Positions 23,597 through 35,458 of a DNA stretch of 64,000 nt are shown one piece after another. Location of the stretch: contig JAGFBZ010000814.1 in NCBI GenBank assembly GCA_018398805.1, positions 3,333,001 through 3,397,000 on the forward strand, given 5' to 3'. The notes under the pieces are model-generated. The model worked only from the letters and a program-made list of their open reading frames with translations. It was not told where the DNA came from and did not search any database. The DNA is from Hirundichthys speculiger. Its lineage: Eukaryota; Chordata; Actinopteri; Beloniformes; Exocoetidae. The translations under genes were made by a program, and so were the position numbers. How positions within the stretch are numbered: the first letter of the stretch is position 1; every line of letters starts with the position of its first letter.

Positions 23597-24047
23597 CTGT
23601 GTAAATGATTGCTGAAGTGTCGTTGTCAGTCATGGTCTCCCTGCCTTGTGATCTTATATCATGCAGAATAAAGTGATAATGTGTCCAGTGCTACTTAGAT
23701 TTCTCTAGGAAAGTGCTACAAAAAATGGCTCCAACACTTATGACTATGAAAATGTTTACAGAGAGATATATTTCAAAAATAAAATCCTTCACTGATGTAG
23801 TGCTTTACTTAAACAGGACATACACTTGTCAAAGCTAAACATTTATAACATAATGGCCTCCTTTGCATCTAAATAAAGCCCTACAGAATGGTTCCTGCAA
23901 ACTCAAACAGACTGAAACCATTCCAGGGATGAACATTTTGTTGCCCATTTTGCATACTATTTTCATTAAATGTAGTCCATTATTGTCCATTAGTGACCTA
24001 GACCTGTTTGTCCTAATGTGTGTATTTATGTGTGGATGACCTTACAG
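23121..24047 (+). other. GFRA intron with a long ATT microsatellite
   Basis: 927-bp phase 1 intron. It holds a T run near 23277-23295 and a pure (ATT)n tract at 23541-23596. Nothing else is recognised. Confidence 0.9.
23541..23596. repeat. (ATT)n microsatellite
   Basis: 56 bp of uninterrupted ATT repeats in the intron between two GFRA exons. Confidence 0.98.
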
Positions 24048-24188
24048 GGACAGAAATTACTCCCAACTATGTTGACAGTAGCATCTCCGACTGGACCATC
24101 TCCCCGTGGTGCACCTGCAAGGGCAGTGGAAACCAAGAGGAGGAGTGTTTGAGCTTCCTGCGGTACTTCAACGATAACACATGCCTAA
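24048..24188 (+). CDS. gfra2: GFRA exon: D3, NYVDSS/SPWC block
   Basis: The acceptor is CTTACAG at 24041-24047 and the donor A|GTGAGC starts at 24189. It completes the glycine codon and encodes TEITPNYVDSS, TISPWCTC, a KGSGNQEEEC stretch and FNDNTCL, leaving one base of the next arginine codon. This is the last part of D3. In GFRA1 the equivalent SNSGND region helps RET activation. SGN followed by EEEC is closer to GFRA2 than to GFRA1. If the donor is skipped, the frame runs on to a stop at 24296-24298, which would give a form without the GPI signal. Confidence 0.95.
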
Positions 24189-27100
24189 GTGAGCCAACCC
24201 AGCGCATGCATACTCTGCGTATATCCAAAAGTGTTTTGCAACTGATAGGGGTTCAACAGTCATCTAATATTGATGACAGCAAAAGTGTGATGCAGTAGTT
24301 ATCCTTTCTAACATGGTAAAACAGCATCAGCCAGGAACTTCAGCCTAATGCAGCTTTAATGGTTTCATGTCAGATTCTGCTTTTAAGTGTTGTTGAGATC
24401 CTCAATAAGATATTTGTAAATTTACTGGGGAGTCAAAGGTGGCTGGAAGTGTGTTTGTGAAGAAGTCAGAGATGAGGATGATTGTTGAGATTTCCTTACT
24501 TTTCATTCAACTGTTAAAAGAAAAAAATAAGGTCTTTGAAACTGAATACATTAAATGTGTTTAGATTAAATTAGAAGAAACCTTTTTTGATTACAGAAAA
24601 AGAGGAAAGAAAGCTAAAGTGATTAAAATCTTGAAAACATATGCAGGTGAATGGATGGTTGGATAAATGAGCGCATTACAACATGAACGCATACAACTGA
24701 AGTCCTATTAAAAAAACTTGTCAGCTACAGAGCTGAATACAACCTCTCCTCAGTCATCCCTTTATCCTCTGATTAAGTTGGATTTAAACATTCTAAGTTT
24801 CTCAGAGCCAAGTAATTTTTTTTATCACTTGTCATCCCTGCTGTGGGCAAGATCTGCCCAGACTTTAATACAAAAGAAACCATTTGCATGTCATTTTCAC
24901 ATTTAGTCTGAAAGGGCTTATCCTTTCTGGGAGAAAAATGTCGTGAAAAGGAACAGACTTGCAGAAATGGAATAAAAGGGAATGCCACGGTAAAATACAT
25001 TTCATTTGTACAACTAATGCATAACACTCATGGTGCAGCGTGACAGAGGGGTTATTGTCAAACATCCTTGTGCTTTTTCACTCAAATGTGAAATATGGCA
25101 AAGCTCTCCGTCCTTGTTATGACATAGGGAGCAGTGTCATCAGCCCTACAAGACACCAGTTCCTTTAACATATTCTATTGTGTGGATAATGCTTTCAGAC
25201 CATTTCAATAGATTGTTGGGTTACTGTTTTAGCTGAGTGTGCAGGATGAGGGATGAGGCTGCAAGCTGAGGAGGCGTCTTGAAAAATAACAGAAAATGCA
25301 GCATCTCCTCTCTGCAGTCAAGGGGAGCAGGCGATAAACTTCCACTTCCACTGGGGACGAGGAAAAATACAATAACATAAACTCTCTACACAGTGCAGTA
25401 CATATTCAACCCCCTCGTACTTCAAGACATTAAAATAACATTTTTTGTAAAAGAATCTGAGCTGTATCCTCAGCCTTGGTAGACTGGTATAAAACTGTAA
25501 TATTACCAATAATCCTTTTGATATTAATGCTGAGCTTTTTTGATCGCTTCAAAGATAAATAGAAAATTCTTCTAAATAAGTTGAAAAGTTATTCCTCCAA
25601 AACAGTTGTTCGTGGAGCCTACTGAAAGTAATTTATTTGGCCTAAATTTCTCCCATAACCACATTTTTGCCTCACCAACAGCAGAGGCTGCAGTCAGCTT
25701 GGCCAACTGGTGCTGCTTTTGATTCCCATCCTCTTTAGCTTTACAGCCTTCTTCATCTGTGGTGTCAACCACCAGTTTGAGTGTTCCCACCACAGCAGAC
25801 ACTGATAACTTTGCAGCAACAACTCTGGTCAGCCGCCTTAACTGTGGAGGCGCAGAACATGGCCCATTCAGCTCAATGCTCCCCATCTCCCCCACGATGC
25901 AGTACAAGCTCTTTTGGAAGTCGTTTCTTTTTTCTTTTCTTTTAACATGACTGTAAGCTTTTGATCATTGCCTTGCAGGAAAGATAATCTGCAAAGTCAT
26001 CTGCATCACAAACATATGATATAAATAAATAATTTAAGATGACGGTAATGTGGTCAACATGAAGACTCCACCTCTACCTTGGTGTTCCTGTTGAATTACA
26101 AGCCTTGTCTGCTCCACAAACCTTGGCTTCCCCACTGACAGTTTGCTGCCATAAAACATGTCTTTGAAACTGAGGTATCTTGGAAATATTTTTTGCTTTT
26201 CCTTAAAAAGTATCAAATGCATTATGTATTGCTGCAGTTTGATTGCATTATTTGCAATTTGTTGAAAATTGCTATTGTAACATGACTTAATTGCTAAAGA
26301 ATTATGCCATTCAGAGGAACAATGTTCCACATTTCCATGACATATTTGCCTAGGCTATTCACACAAATTAAAGTGAGTATGTAATTGATTTCTAGTATAT
26401 GAGAAAATGTTAAATGGGTTAACTCTTTCATGTTGGGCAAGGCTGGAGATTGATTGTGTGGAGCAATCACCTTTCAGCTTCTCGAAATCATACTATAACC
26501 CCCAAATCAGTGATAGCAAACTGCAGCATGTTAAAGTTAAAACCATGTGTTAGACAAATGATTTTGTTAAATGCATGACTGTTCTCCATTTACTGCTATA
26601 ATACAAATCATTCTAATTATACTTCTTCTACTAATGATAATACTGATAACAGTCATGGAAATAATATGAAATGATTCAAAAAATAACAGCAAATATATAT
26701 ATATATGAGAATAAGTTTTAATAAGATGCCATTGTTTAAAAAAAAAGTTTTTACCAAGACAATGCAGAGCTCATCTTTTTCTCACTTGAATATTATTCCA
26801 CATCCTTGGTACTCTTAGACTGAGAACATTGAGACACAGCTGGTCTGCAGATCTGAGAGCACATGCAGGGGTTTCAGGGACTGAGAGGGTCAAACATGTA
26901 GGATCAAGCATGGCCACTCAGTTTTTTTGAAAATGAAAAATAAGATTTAGAAATCAATTATTAACACCACTGGTTACCAGTGCATTGAGGCTGAAACAGA
27001 ATAAAAGCTGTTTTTTTTTTTTTTTATTATTCTCTGAATGTTTTTTTGTATAAGCTGGAGGTGGTTCAAAGATTTTGTGACAACCCTGCAAATAATGCAA

Positions 27101-27830
27101 TAACGTATGTAACACAATTTTATTAAAAAATAAAAAAGCAAAGTATCCAACACTTTATATCACAAAGACAGATGACCTACATGAGGTGCAGTCTATTGAA
27201 TTTCCTCGGGATTTGAGGATTACGATGACCTGGATGACTGAGAATCTATCTCCAGTTGAGTTTACTGACCAACAAACTGTGTTAAAATCGGAAAGACATA
27301 GTTAATTTGGTGCTGACCTGAACAAGTGGTAACAACTATATGAAAAGTAGAAAATGGTCCAGAAAGGCTTTTTGTTTTTTGTTTTTTTGCAAAACTAGAT
27401 CTGATACTCAGTAGAAGCAGAAGAGCTGCAGTCACTCAGGTAAGATTTAAAGCAGCCAAGGACACCCACTCCACTTCACACCCACACTGTTGTATATCAA
27501 AAAGAAAGTCATGAATGATGGTATTGAACTCTGCTGACAGATTCTGTAGCACAAGGACAACACAGCAGTCAGCATCAGAATTCATGCTAATCTAGCTGAC
27601 CTCTATGTGCAGCTGCGATGTCTGTAGCCAGACTCATTTTTTAGTCATTCAAAACAAATACCAGCTGAGAATATACAATTTGTATCATACTTTATAAAAG
27701 TACTGGTGAAAAGGTTTTGATAATGCTCTAAAATTGTTCAAATTTAATGATTTAAAAAATGATGGGAATATACCTGAAGTTTAGAACATGTTATGAATTG
27801 TTAAAATATTTGGATCTAAAAAGATGGAAA

Positions 27831-27861
<31 letters not shown>

Positions 27862-29801
27862 CGTGGGTAAGACATCTAAAGCAGGAGAGGCAGGATCTTA
27901 TGCCACTAATTAGTCTGACAAGATGAATAATTATATTAGTAACTTGAAATTAATTCCTGGCATTCTGAGAATTTATTGCAACAATCTTTCTGAAAATTGT
28001 CTTTTTACCTTCATTCTATTTTTCTACATGAACTCCAGTACTGCATATACTGTCATTTTATCCAAGGCAGCTTTGATGTGCTAGAACCAACTGTGAACAC
28101 TTTAAGCAAGGCCACAGCATTAACAGTGGACACATGTTTATCCAAGAACTCTTAATCTTTCACCAGACATGCTTTATAATACACAATTTTCCAAAATATG
28201 CAGAGAGTCCAAACAGAAAACCTACCAGTTAAAAGGATTATCAGGGACACTCTGAACCCTGATTCCTTCCTCCTTCATTTTTCTTTTTCTTCCTTATTTG
28301 TTATCTGTTACCTCATCTGTCCCTGTAGGAAGAACAATGCAGACTGTGACCAGGGGTTAAAAAAAAAAAAAAAAAACTTGTTCAAAGTCATTTAAAAAAA
28401 TTAAACCGCTATCAGCAATGAGCTTAATCACTACGTGGAACATTTGAGTGCAGTGAAATATCCTAGATGGAGGCCCTCCAGCCAAAAAATAGCTTGATTT
28501 ATGACTTTTTCCCCTAATCTTAAATAAAAATCTGTTGGGAGATAGCTAGCTTTAGCCAACCCTGACAAACCGATGTGCAGCATGACATGTTTCAGCAGTT
28601 CTCCACCAGCCTTTCTCTGTACTTCAGAGTGAGCCTGAGTCCTCACTGTGCTTTGTTTATTCCCATTGTCTATCAAAATTAAAAACACGATGGCTGCTTT
28701 TGACTATGTTATGTGGGTAGGTGTACCTTTTTTTCTGTGTGCATTTGTTGAGCCTTATATATATACTACTCTGTGTGGGTGGACTGGGGACATGACAGAC
28801 AAATGCACCGGGAGTACTAGGCCTGTGTGGCCTAACAGATTATGCATGTGAATTCCTCAACTATCCTGTTTATCCTTTCGTGTGGTGGGGGGAAATGGCA
28901 TTTCTCCTTTGTTTGAGAATGTTTTAAATTTGATCAGTCACATAAATCTATTCAGCTTCATCCCTGAAAGCTGACCTTATAGTGGAGGTGGTTGCCAAGC
29001 AGTTACATACCTTGCCTTTTCTCTGGCTGAAAAAAAAAAAAAGAAACAAGTCTCATGTTGTAAACGGATGAGGTGTGAAAAGGTAGTCAGCCCCTATTTT
29101 ACCATACCTAGCTGAAAAGCTGACTGAACAAGGATTTATCATATTTTTGCAGACTTGCAAGTACACTTCCAAAATTACACACATGCATGCAGTATTTCTG
29201 TAGGCACAGATACAAACCACTCATAAATTCAAAGAGTGCTGTCCTCTGTTTGAACTTGATTGATATGCTACTTTTTACTTTTATGCTACTTCAGTTTCCA
29301 TTCTACGCTTGCAAACAAATTAGGGCTCAACATCTCAAGTGTGGACATTATGTTACAATTTGGTGAGCTTTGTGCAACTTGTGAAAAGCCACTGTAATTA
29401 GCCAAGACCACAAACAAGAGTTGCTGCTTTTGATAAATGATTTCATTGTATCTCTGCAGGATTTCCTTACAGAAGGATAATTACTTGCATAATTGACACA
29501 GTAAACATACTAGGCAGGGAAAAGACAAGCACAGCGCACAATATTAAACGTAAGGTAATTCTGGTATTTTGTTGTGGACAGTTAAGAAGCCTCCCTTGTG
29601 ACAGATTTCTTAAACAAATCTGATTGCTGTTTGTGATTAGTATGGCATACAACTCTCAAGCGTACTGACAAAGCAAAAGATGGGATTATTTAGAGCACGG
29701 AACCACGAAGTTGACTTAGAGCTGTTTGTCTGCTGTCTGAGTGTTGTAATGAAAGTCAAAAACTAATGATTATTCTCGGTCTATTTATTCTGCTCATACA
29801 G
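24189..29801 (+). other. GFRA intron, 5.6 kb
   Basis: Phase 1 intron ending CATACAG at 29801. It contains poly(A) tracts at about 27838-27861, 28359-28376 and 29030-29042, a short (AT)n at about 26691-26706, and a possible minus-strand LINE scrap at 25600-25770. The rest is AT-rich sequence with no recognised feature. Confidence 0.88.
25600..25770 (-). repeat. Possible LINE fragment
   Basis: The minus strand encodes EDGNQKQHQLAKLTAASAVG then EAKMWLWEKF, reminiscent of the AVxEAKxxxWEEF region between endonuclease and RT of a Rex-like fish LINE. The similarity is short and remembered, so this is weak. Confidence 0.3.
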
Positions 29802-29944
29802 GAAATGCCATTCAAGCTTTTGGTTATGGTATGGACAACACACAGAACAAAAGCGTGACTGTCGCAAGCCCTTCAACGACATCGAAAACAGAGCCTGCCT
29901 GGTCGACAGACATCTTAGGTCATTCGCCTGTAACTATCCAAAAG
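29802..29944 (+). CDS. gfra2: GFRA exon: NAIQAFG and linker
   Basis: The acceptor AG is at 29800-29801 and the donor AAG|GTAAGA starts at 29945. The exon completes R and encodes [14 protein letters not shown], then a serine/threonine-rich linker ending SPVTIQK, and leaves in phase 0. R/K-NAIQAFGNG is a hallmark joining D3 to the GPI linker in GFRA1, 2 and 4. NKS is a possible N-glycosylation site. The linker is 40-odd residues and has no cysteine; human GFRA2 has a cysteine near the end of this segment (VITTC), which is missing here. Confidence 0.93.
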
Positions 29945-29962
29945 GTAAGAGTTTTGCAGTAA

Positions 29963-30110
<148 letters not shown>

Positions 30111-32941
30111 TTCCATCATTTTCAGCAACTTCATTTGTACAGAAAGGATCCATCTCAAAAAAAGAGCTACAAAAATACTCCTCTACTTTGTATCCATAAA
30201 AGGAGGATTTTATACTGTTGCAAAATCCTAAACCTCAGCAGGCAGCACTATTCACATCACATTCTGTCTTGCTTGTTAAAGCAACTGGCACATCAAAACA
30301 AACGTTTTATGATAAGAAAGTTTATGCTACACCCAAGATGATGACATGTGGTTGAAACATTTGATTTCCCTCTCAGACAATGGAACAGTGAAAGGAATGG
30401 GAGATGGAGGATTTAATCTGGATTAGAGGTTTGAAAATACTGGCCCAGGGCCTGTTCTCTGCTGGATGCTGTCTACACCGAAGGCTGCACTATACTCAAA
30501 TAAAACTGGGTTCAACATCCAAAGCAGAAAAACATCTCTTATTATTGTGCTGCATAAATGCATAGATGTTTGTCTTTTAATAGAACTGTACTTCATTTTC
30601 TCCTCAAATAAATGTGAAGATGACAGCAACACATTGTCCACCGAAGACTCCCCCTCTTTTACTCTGTCTCTCTTGATCAGGAAAGAAAATATTTCACACT
30701 ACACTTTGGGCCAAGAGCTTTTTCTTCTTTTTTTGTCTAGCTGTCAAGTTTGTTTAGCTCTCACAGTGAAATATTATTGTGTTTCATAAATATATTTCAG
30801 TTTCAGTATTTCAGTGCAGTGCAGCCCTCAAGTGAATGACTAATTATGTTTTTTTTTTTTTTTTACCTTTTAAAGGGGACCCAGTCACCCAGCTTGGCTG
30901 AATTAGACACTGTGGTATAAAACATTGCTTTGCAAAATTTTCTGCAGCTGCTGTTATTGTTCATGTCATTTTTCAGTGTCTATTATGTGTCTAAATCCAA
31001 GTATCTTGCTGTGTTTATGAATGCAAATTTGTTAGTTGAATGAATGTCTTCTATTTAGGCATATCACATCACAGCCATTAACTGGTCACACTTCACCCGA
31101 GGCATTCAGTATTGTGCTTTACGCCAAAACCTTCATTGTTGAAGAAGACAGCAAATTAAAACCTTTAAGATGTTGCAAAGAGGAGAATTAATGAACAAGC
31201 ACCACTGATAACAATAACAGTGTGTATGCTGGGGAAAGGTGCTAGGAGACAGAGAGCTATATGTTGGCAGAGAGAGAACGGATGGTGCTCTCTCCTAAGG
31301 TTTTGTGTGTATGCATCACTATTGATGCACTGTTCAGTCCCTGTCTCACTGCAGTATGGTGTTTAATTTATTGTAAAAATGGTAATTAGGAAACAATAAG
31401 ACATGTGATTACTCAAGCAGGAAGTTTATAATTAGAGAGGGAGCTGGTAGGGACATTTTGGGCGGCCCTGTGCTTTCAGACAACGATGCCTGGCAATTAA
31501 AACTTGTCTAACTTCCATGCCAGATAAATTAAGCGAAATTTTGTTATGAGTCCTATTGGCCAAAAAAAAAAAAAAATTTTAATGTTGTAAATCTCACCAC
31601 GATGATTGTGTTGTGTGTGTGTGTGTGACTACAAATGACTACAAATGATATGAGGTAAAGGAACATGAGGTGTGCAATGGATGTGTAGATAAAATCCTGA
31701 CAGACTTTAGGATGATCTGCAACCTGGAACTGTTCATGTCAGTCATGCTGCTTGTCGGTACGCTGTACAATATATTCAGCTAATTTAGTTTAATGAGCAT
31801 AATTATTCAAAATGTCACAATTGTTGTGGGCTGAAGTTTGGTCCAGTGGGTTTTCTAAGGATGCTTCCAGGTTTGGTTCAATTGATTCCCCCTTTCATGC
31901 TGCAGAACAGCGGTCACTTTAAGGTTTCCCCGTCAGGGCACCTATGCTGCTTTTTCTTGTTATGCTAATATGCGCAATTAAAATGTGCATCAAGTTCTGT
32001 TGATGCAGTTGGTACAGTTAATTTTATAATGGAGCTCTGCTTCACTTTACTGATTTGGATTTTGGTGACACTGACAAGAAAGATATTTCAGTTTACAGTG
32101 GTATTTATTGAGCCGAATATCTAAAACCATTTAATTTGATCATGAAACAAAAAGAGATTTTTTTTAAATTCTTTTATTTTAATATCAGCCCTCTATGACA
32201 TAGATGGTAGAATTTTCATATTTGGTCATATTCTCAAGGCTATGTGCGTCCACAAGCACAACAGTTTCAGTGGTCATTTTAAAAGAGGAAATTTACAAAT
32301 GCGCAGCAAGGATTGGTTGTGTTTGCTGTCCTGGTACATATTCTAATATTTCTTACCAAGCATTCTGCTTTTCCAAGCATTCCAAGATGTCTCCAACGAA
32401 ATGTGATTATGGTTGTAAGGAAAAGTTTGTCGACTATGGCTCAAAAGCAAGAAGCTCAACTGAGCCACAAGTGGTAAGTAAACTTTCTCTGCTGTGTTGG
32501 TAACTGGAGTGTGTGTGCAGACATTGTGATATAGTAATGACAGTCACCAAATCTCACATCTTCATGTTTGTTTTCACACTACCAAGAAAAAAAAGAAGTT
32601 CAATTCAATGCATCTCATGCAAAAAAGCAATCAAATTCACTGATTGTCATGCCAAGACAGCCAAAACTGGTTTGGCAACAACATGTGCTTTTTAAGATTT
32701 TTGGCTGAAGACGTTTTCTGATTCAGTTGGTACTTTATATCTCTTCCCTCATCTACATCTACAGGGGTATATACAGAAAAAAATGTTGTCACGAGTGACT
32801 AAAAGATGACATAATTCATGATGTTGCACAGTAGCAGGTAATGTGCATATTATTTATCAAACAAAGACATCAAGCTGTGACCTTTATTGTCACTGTTCAC
32901 TTTCATACTGCAGTGTACATGGACGGATTTGAGGTATTAAG

Positions 32942-32945
<4 letters not shown>
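30111..32945. other. Intron sequence, nothing recognised
   Basis: AT-rich, with T and A tracts at 30850-30864 and 31562-31576 and a short (GT)n near 31611-31627. None of the open frames is protein-like. Confidence 0.6.
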
Positions 32946-32947
<2 letters not shown>

Positions 32948-32975
<28 letters not shown>

Positions 32976-32976
32976 T
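32948..32976. repeat. (TA)n microsatellite
   Basis: About 29 bp of TA repeats within the last large GFRA intron. Confidence 0.95.
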
Positions 32977-33099
32977 GCTCACATGCTTTTGTTTTGAAAA
33001 GTCTGTTACTGGCTGCTGTGGAACCGGAAAAGGATTGGCAGGTAAACAAGGAAAAGCTAAAATAGGAATGGTAAAAATCCGTGAAAATTTACAGCTTGG

Positions 33100-33280
33100 G
33101 AGCAACACAGGTAGCAATATTAACAATTCTGTCTAAAAATAAATACAATTCTGGACTGCAACAAAACTTTCGCATCATTCCTCCATGTTACATCAGATCT
33201 GCTCCATGTGTTCACTGTCGTGCTTTTCTCTTACTGGTTCCTTCAGTGTGGCTCCATCTAGTGGCACAGATGTGTAATGA
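33100..33280. repeat. Second copy of the repeat end seen at 10119-10262
   Basis: Shares GACTGCAA.AAAACTTT, CCTCCAT.TTACATCAGATC, GTTCACT and GGCTCCATCTAGTGG with the copy in the first intron, in the same order and orientation. Confidence 0.6.
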
Positions 33281-33917
33281 TAACAGAAAGTCCAGTCCTC
33301 AATTATAAAACAAATTCAGTTCTGTGGCTCGTTTTTTAATTTCGTATTTTTGATCCAAGTCTAATATTGAAATATAAAAAAACAGGCTTTTTTTTTTTCA
33401 TTTTTTTGTGTTAGATTAAAAAACGAAAAACCTAATAAAATGTCACTTTTTAATTTTTTTAATTTTTGATTTGACAATTGAAAATGGAAAAAATGAATGA
33501 TACACAGATTGATAAACTTAAAGAACTTTAACATGGATATTTTCATTTGAAGGTTCTCCCAGATGGAGGATTTGACAGAAACAAGATTATTTGTAACAAC
33601 TGCCAAGTTGAACTCCCCATTAAAGGTTTCTGCTGTTACCTCAGAAATTACCTGTTTTAATGTTCTGATTGTGCTGAGCTACAATTATTTTGTTGGATTT
33701 TGTTTATAGACTTTTTTTTAAAATTTTTTTTTATAAAAACAGGATGACATTAATGCCCTGACAGTGGTAATAAGCTTTATTTTATTTGACATTTTTTAAG
33801 ATGAGATTTACACTAAACATGTGTTACTGACAAGTGCTGATGTTAAAAGTGTTTGAACAACATATTATGGCACTTTAGTTCATATGGCAGCAGAACATTT
33901 AAATAAAAGCGCATTTT

Positions 33918-34032
33918 GCACTACATTTGAATTCATTATTTGATTTTGCATATGCAATGCCATTAATTGTGATTAATCAGGGAAATAATGTGATTAATCG
34001 TGATTAAAAATTTTAAACATTGCTCAGCCCTA
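33918..34032. repeat. End of a hAT-like non-autonomous element
   Basis: Repeated GATTAATC/GTGATTAA motifs followed by AACATTGCTCAGCCCTAC match the well-known fish and vertebrate repeat end with a CAGCCCTA terminus. Only this terminal part is recognised. Confidence 0.45.
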
Positions 34033-34049
34033 CATACTGTATATGTATG

Positions 34050-34119
34050 TACATATATATGTATTTATGTATATATGTATGTATATATGTGCATATATAT
34101 ATGCACATATATACATACA

Positions 34120-34200
<81 letters not shown>
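34050..34200. repeat. (TA)n/(GT)n microsatellite with a 54-bp palindrome
   Basis: Alternating purine-pyrimidine sequence. 34071-34124 is a perfect palindrome, followed by (AT)n to 34170 and (GT)n to 34200. Confidence 0.95.
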
Positions 34201-34204
<4 letters not shown>

Positions 34205-34206
<2 letters not shown>

Positions 34207-35456
34207 ATAGTTATGTATAGTTTGAGAAGCACAAACGTTTGAGATAACTGGCAATAAGTCTTCACATCACTGTAGAGGAATTTTGGCCCACTCTTCTTCT
34301 TTTTTAATACAGCCACATTGCACATTGGAGGGTTTCCAAGCAGCCTGTTTAAGGTCATCCCACAGCATGTCAATTGTATTTAAGTTCAGACATTGAATAG
34401 GCAACTCCAAAACCTTCAATCTGTTTTTTTAAGCCATTCAGAGGTGAACTTGCTGGTGTGCTTCAGATCATTGTCTCGTTGCATGACCAAAGTGCACTCC
34501 ATCTTAAGATCATGAACTAATGGCTGGACATTCTCCTTCACGATTTTCACTTGGAGAGCAGAATTCATGGTTCCATCAATTTCGACAAGTTTTCCAAGTT
34601 TTCTTGAAGCAGCAAAGTAGCCCCAGACCATCACAGTACCACCACCACATTTGACTGTCGGTTTGATGTTCTTTTTCTGAAATGCTGTGTTATTTTCACA
34701 CTGGGTGTCACGGGACACACCCCCTCCAAAAAGTTCAAATTTATTCTTATCAGTCCACAGAATATTTCCCCAAAAGTCTTGGAGATCATCAAGGTGTATT
34801 ATTGCAAATGTGAGACCCACCTTTGTATTCTTTTTGGTCATCAGTGGTTTTCACCTTGGAACTCTCCCATGGATACCATTTCTGCCCAGTCTTTGGTACT
34901 TTGGTAGGCCAGCCACTCTTGGGAAGGTTTACCACTGTTCCATGTTTTTTGCCATTTGTGGATGGCTCTCACTGTGGTTCACTGGAGTCCCAAAGACTTA
35001 GAAATGGCCTTGTAACCCTTTGTAGACTAACAGATGCCAGTGACTTTGTTTCTCATCTGTTCTTGAATTTCTTTATATTGCAGCACATGATGTGTTGCTT
35101 TTTAAGATCTGTTAGTCAGACTGGTTTAATTTAAGGTATTTCTTGTTCTGGCAGTAATCAGGCCTACTTGTCGTGAGTGAAATGAAACTCTTTCCAAACA
35201 ATGTGGTTAATTACAGTTAGTTCATGATTTAACAAGGGGGAACAATTACTTTTTCACATTAGGTCAGGTTGGTTTGGGGAGCTTTTTTCCCCTCAATAAA
35301 TGAAATTGTCATTTAAAAACTGCTTTTTGTACTTTAGTCACGTTGTCTATGTTTGAAATTAGGATATGTTTGATGATCTGAAGCATGTCAAGTGTGACAA
35401 AACAGGCAGAAACTGAAGAAATCTGTAAGGGGGGGAAATACCTTTTCACAGCGCTG
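34205..35456 (-). mobile_element. Truncated Tc1/mariner transposon
   Basis: The 5' end, CAGCGCTGTGAAAAGGTATT on the minus strand, lies at 35456 next to a TA. The minus strand encodes transposase blocks NILWTDKNKFELFGG, GGGTVMVWGYFAAS and QRDNDLKHTSKFTSEW (within the open frame 34841-34416), which are DDE-domain motifs including the first two catalytic Asp regions. The third motif is out of frame beyond a stop. The N-terminal helix-turn-helix region is degraded. The 3' inverted repeat is missing; the element breaks off at the microsatellite. Confidence 0.8.
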
Positions 35457-35458
35457 TA

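Noticed and set aside
34000..34373. Tyr/Ile- and His/Thr-repeat open frames
   Set aside because: They are translations of the TA/GT microsatellite.
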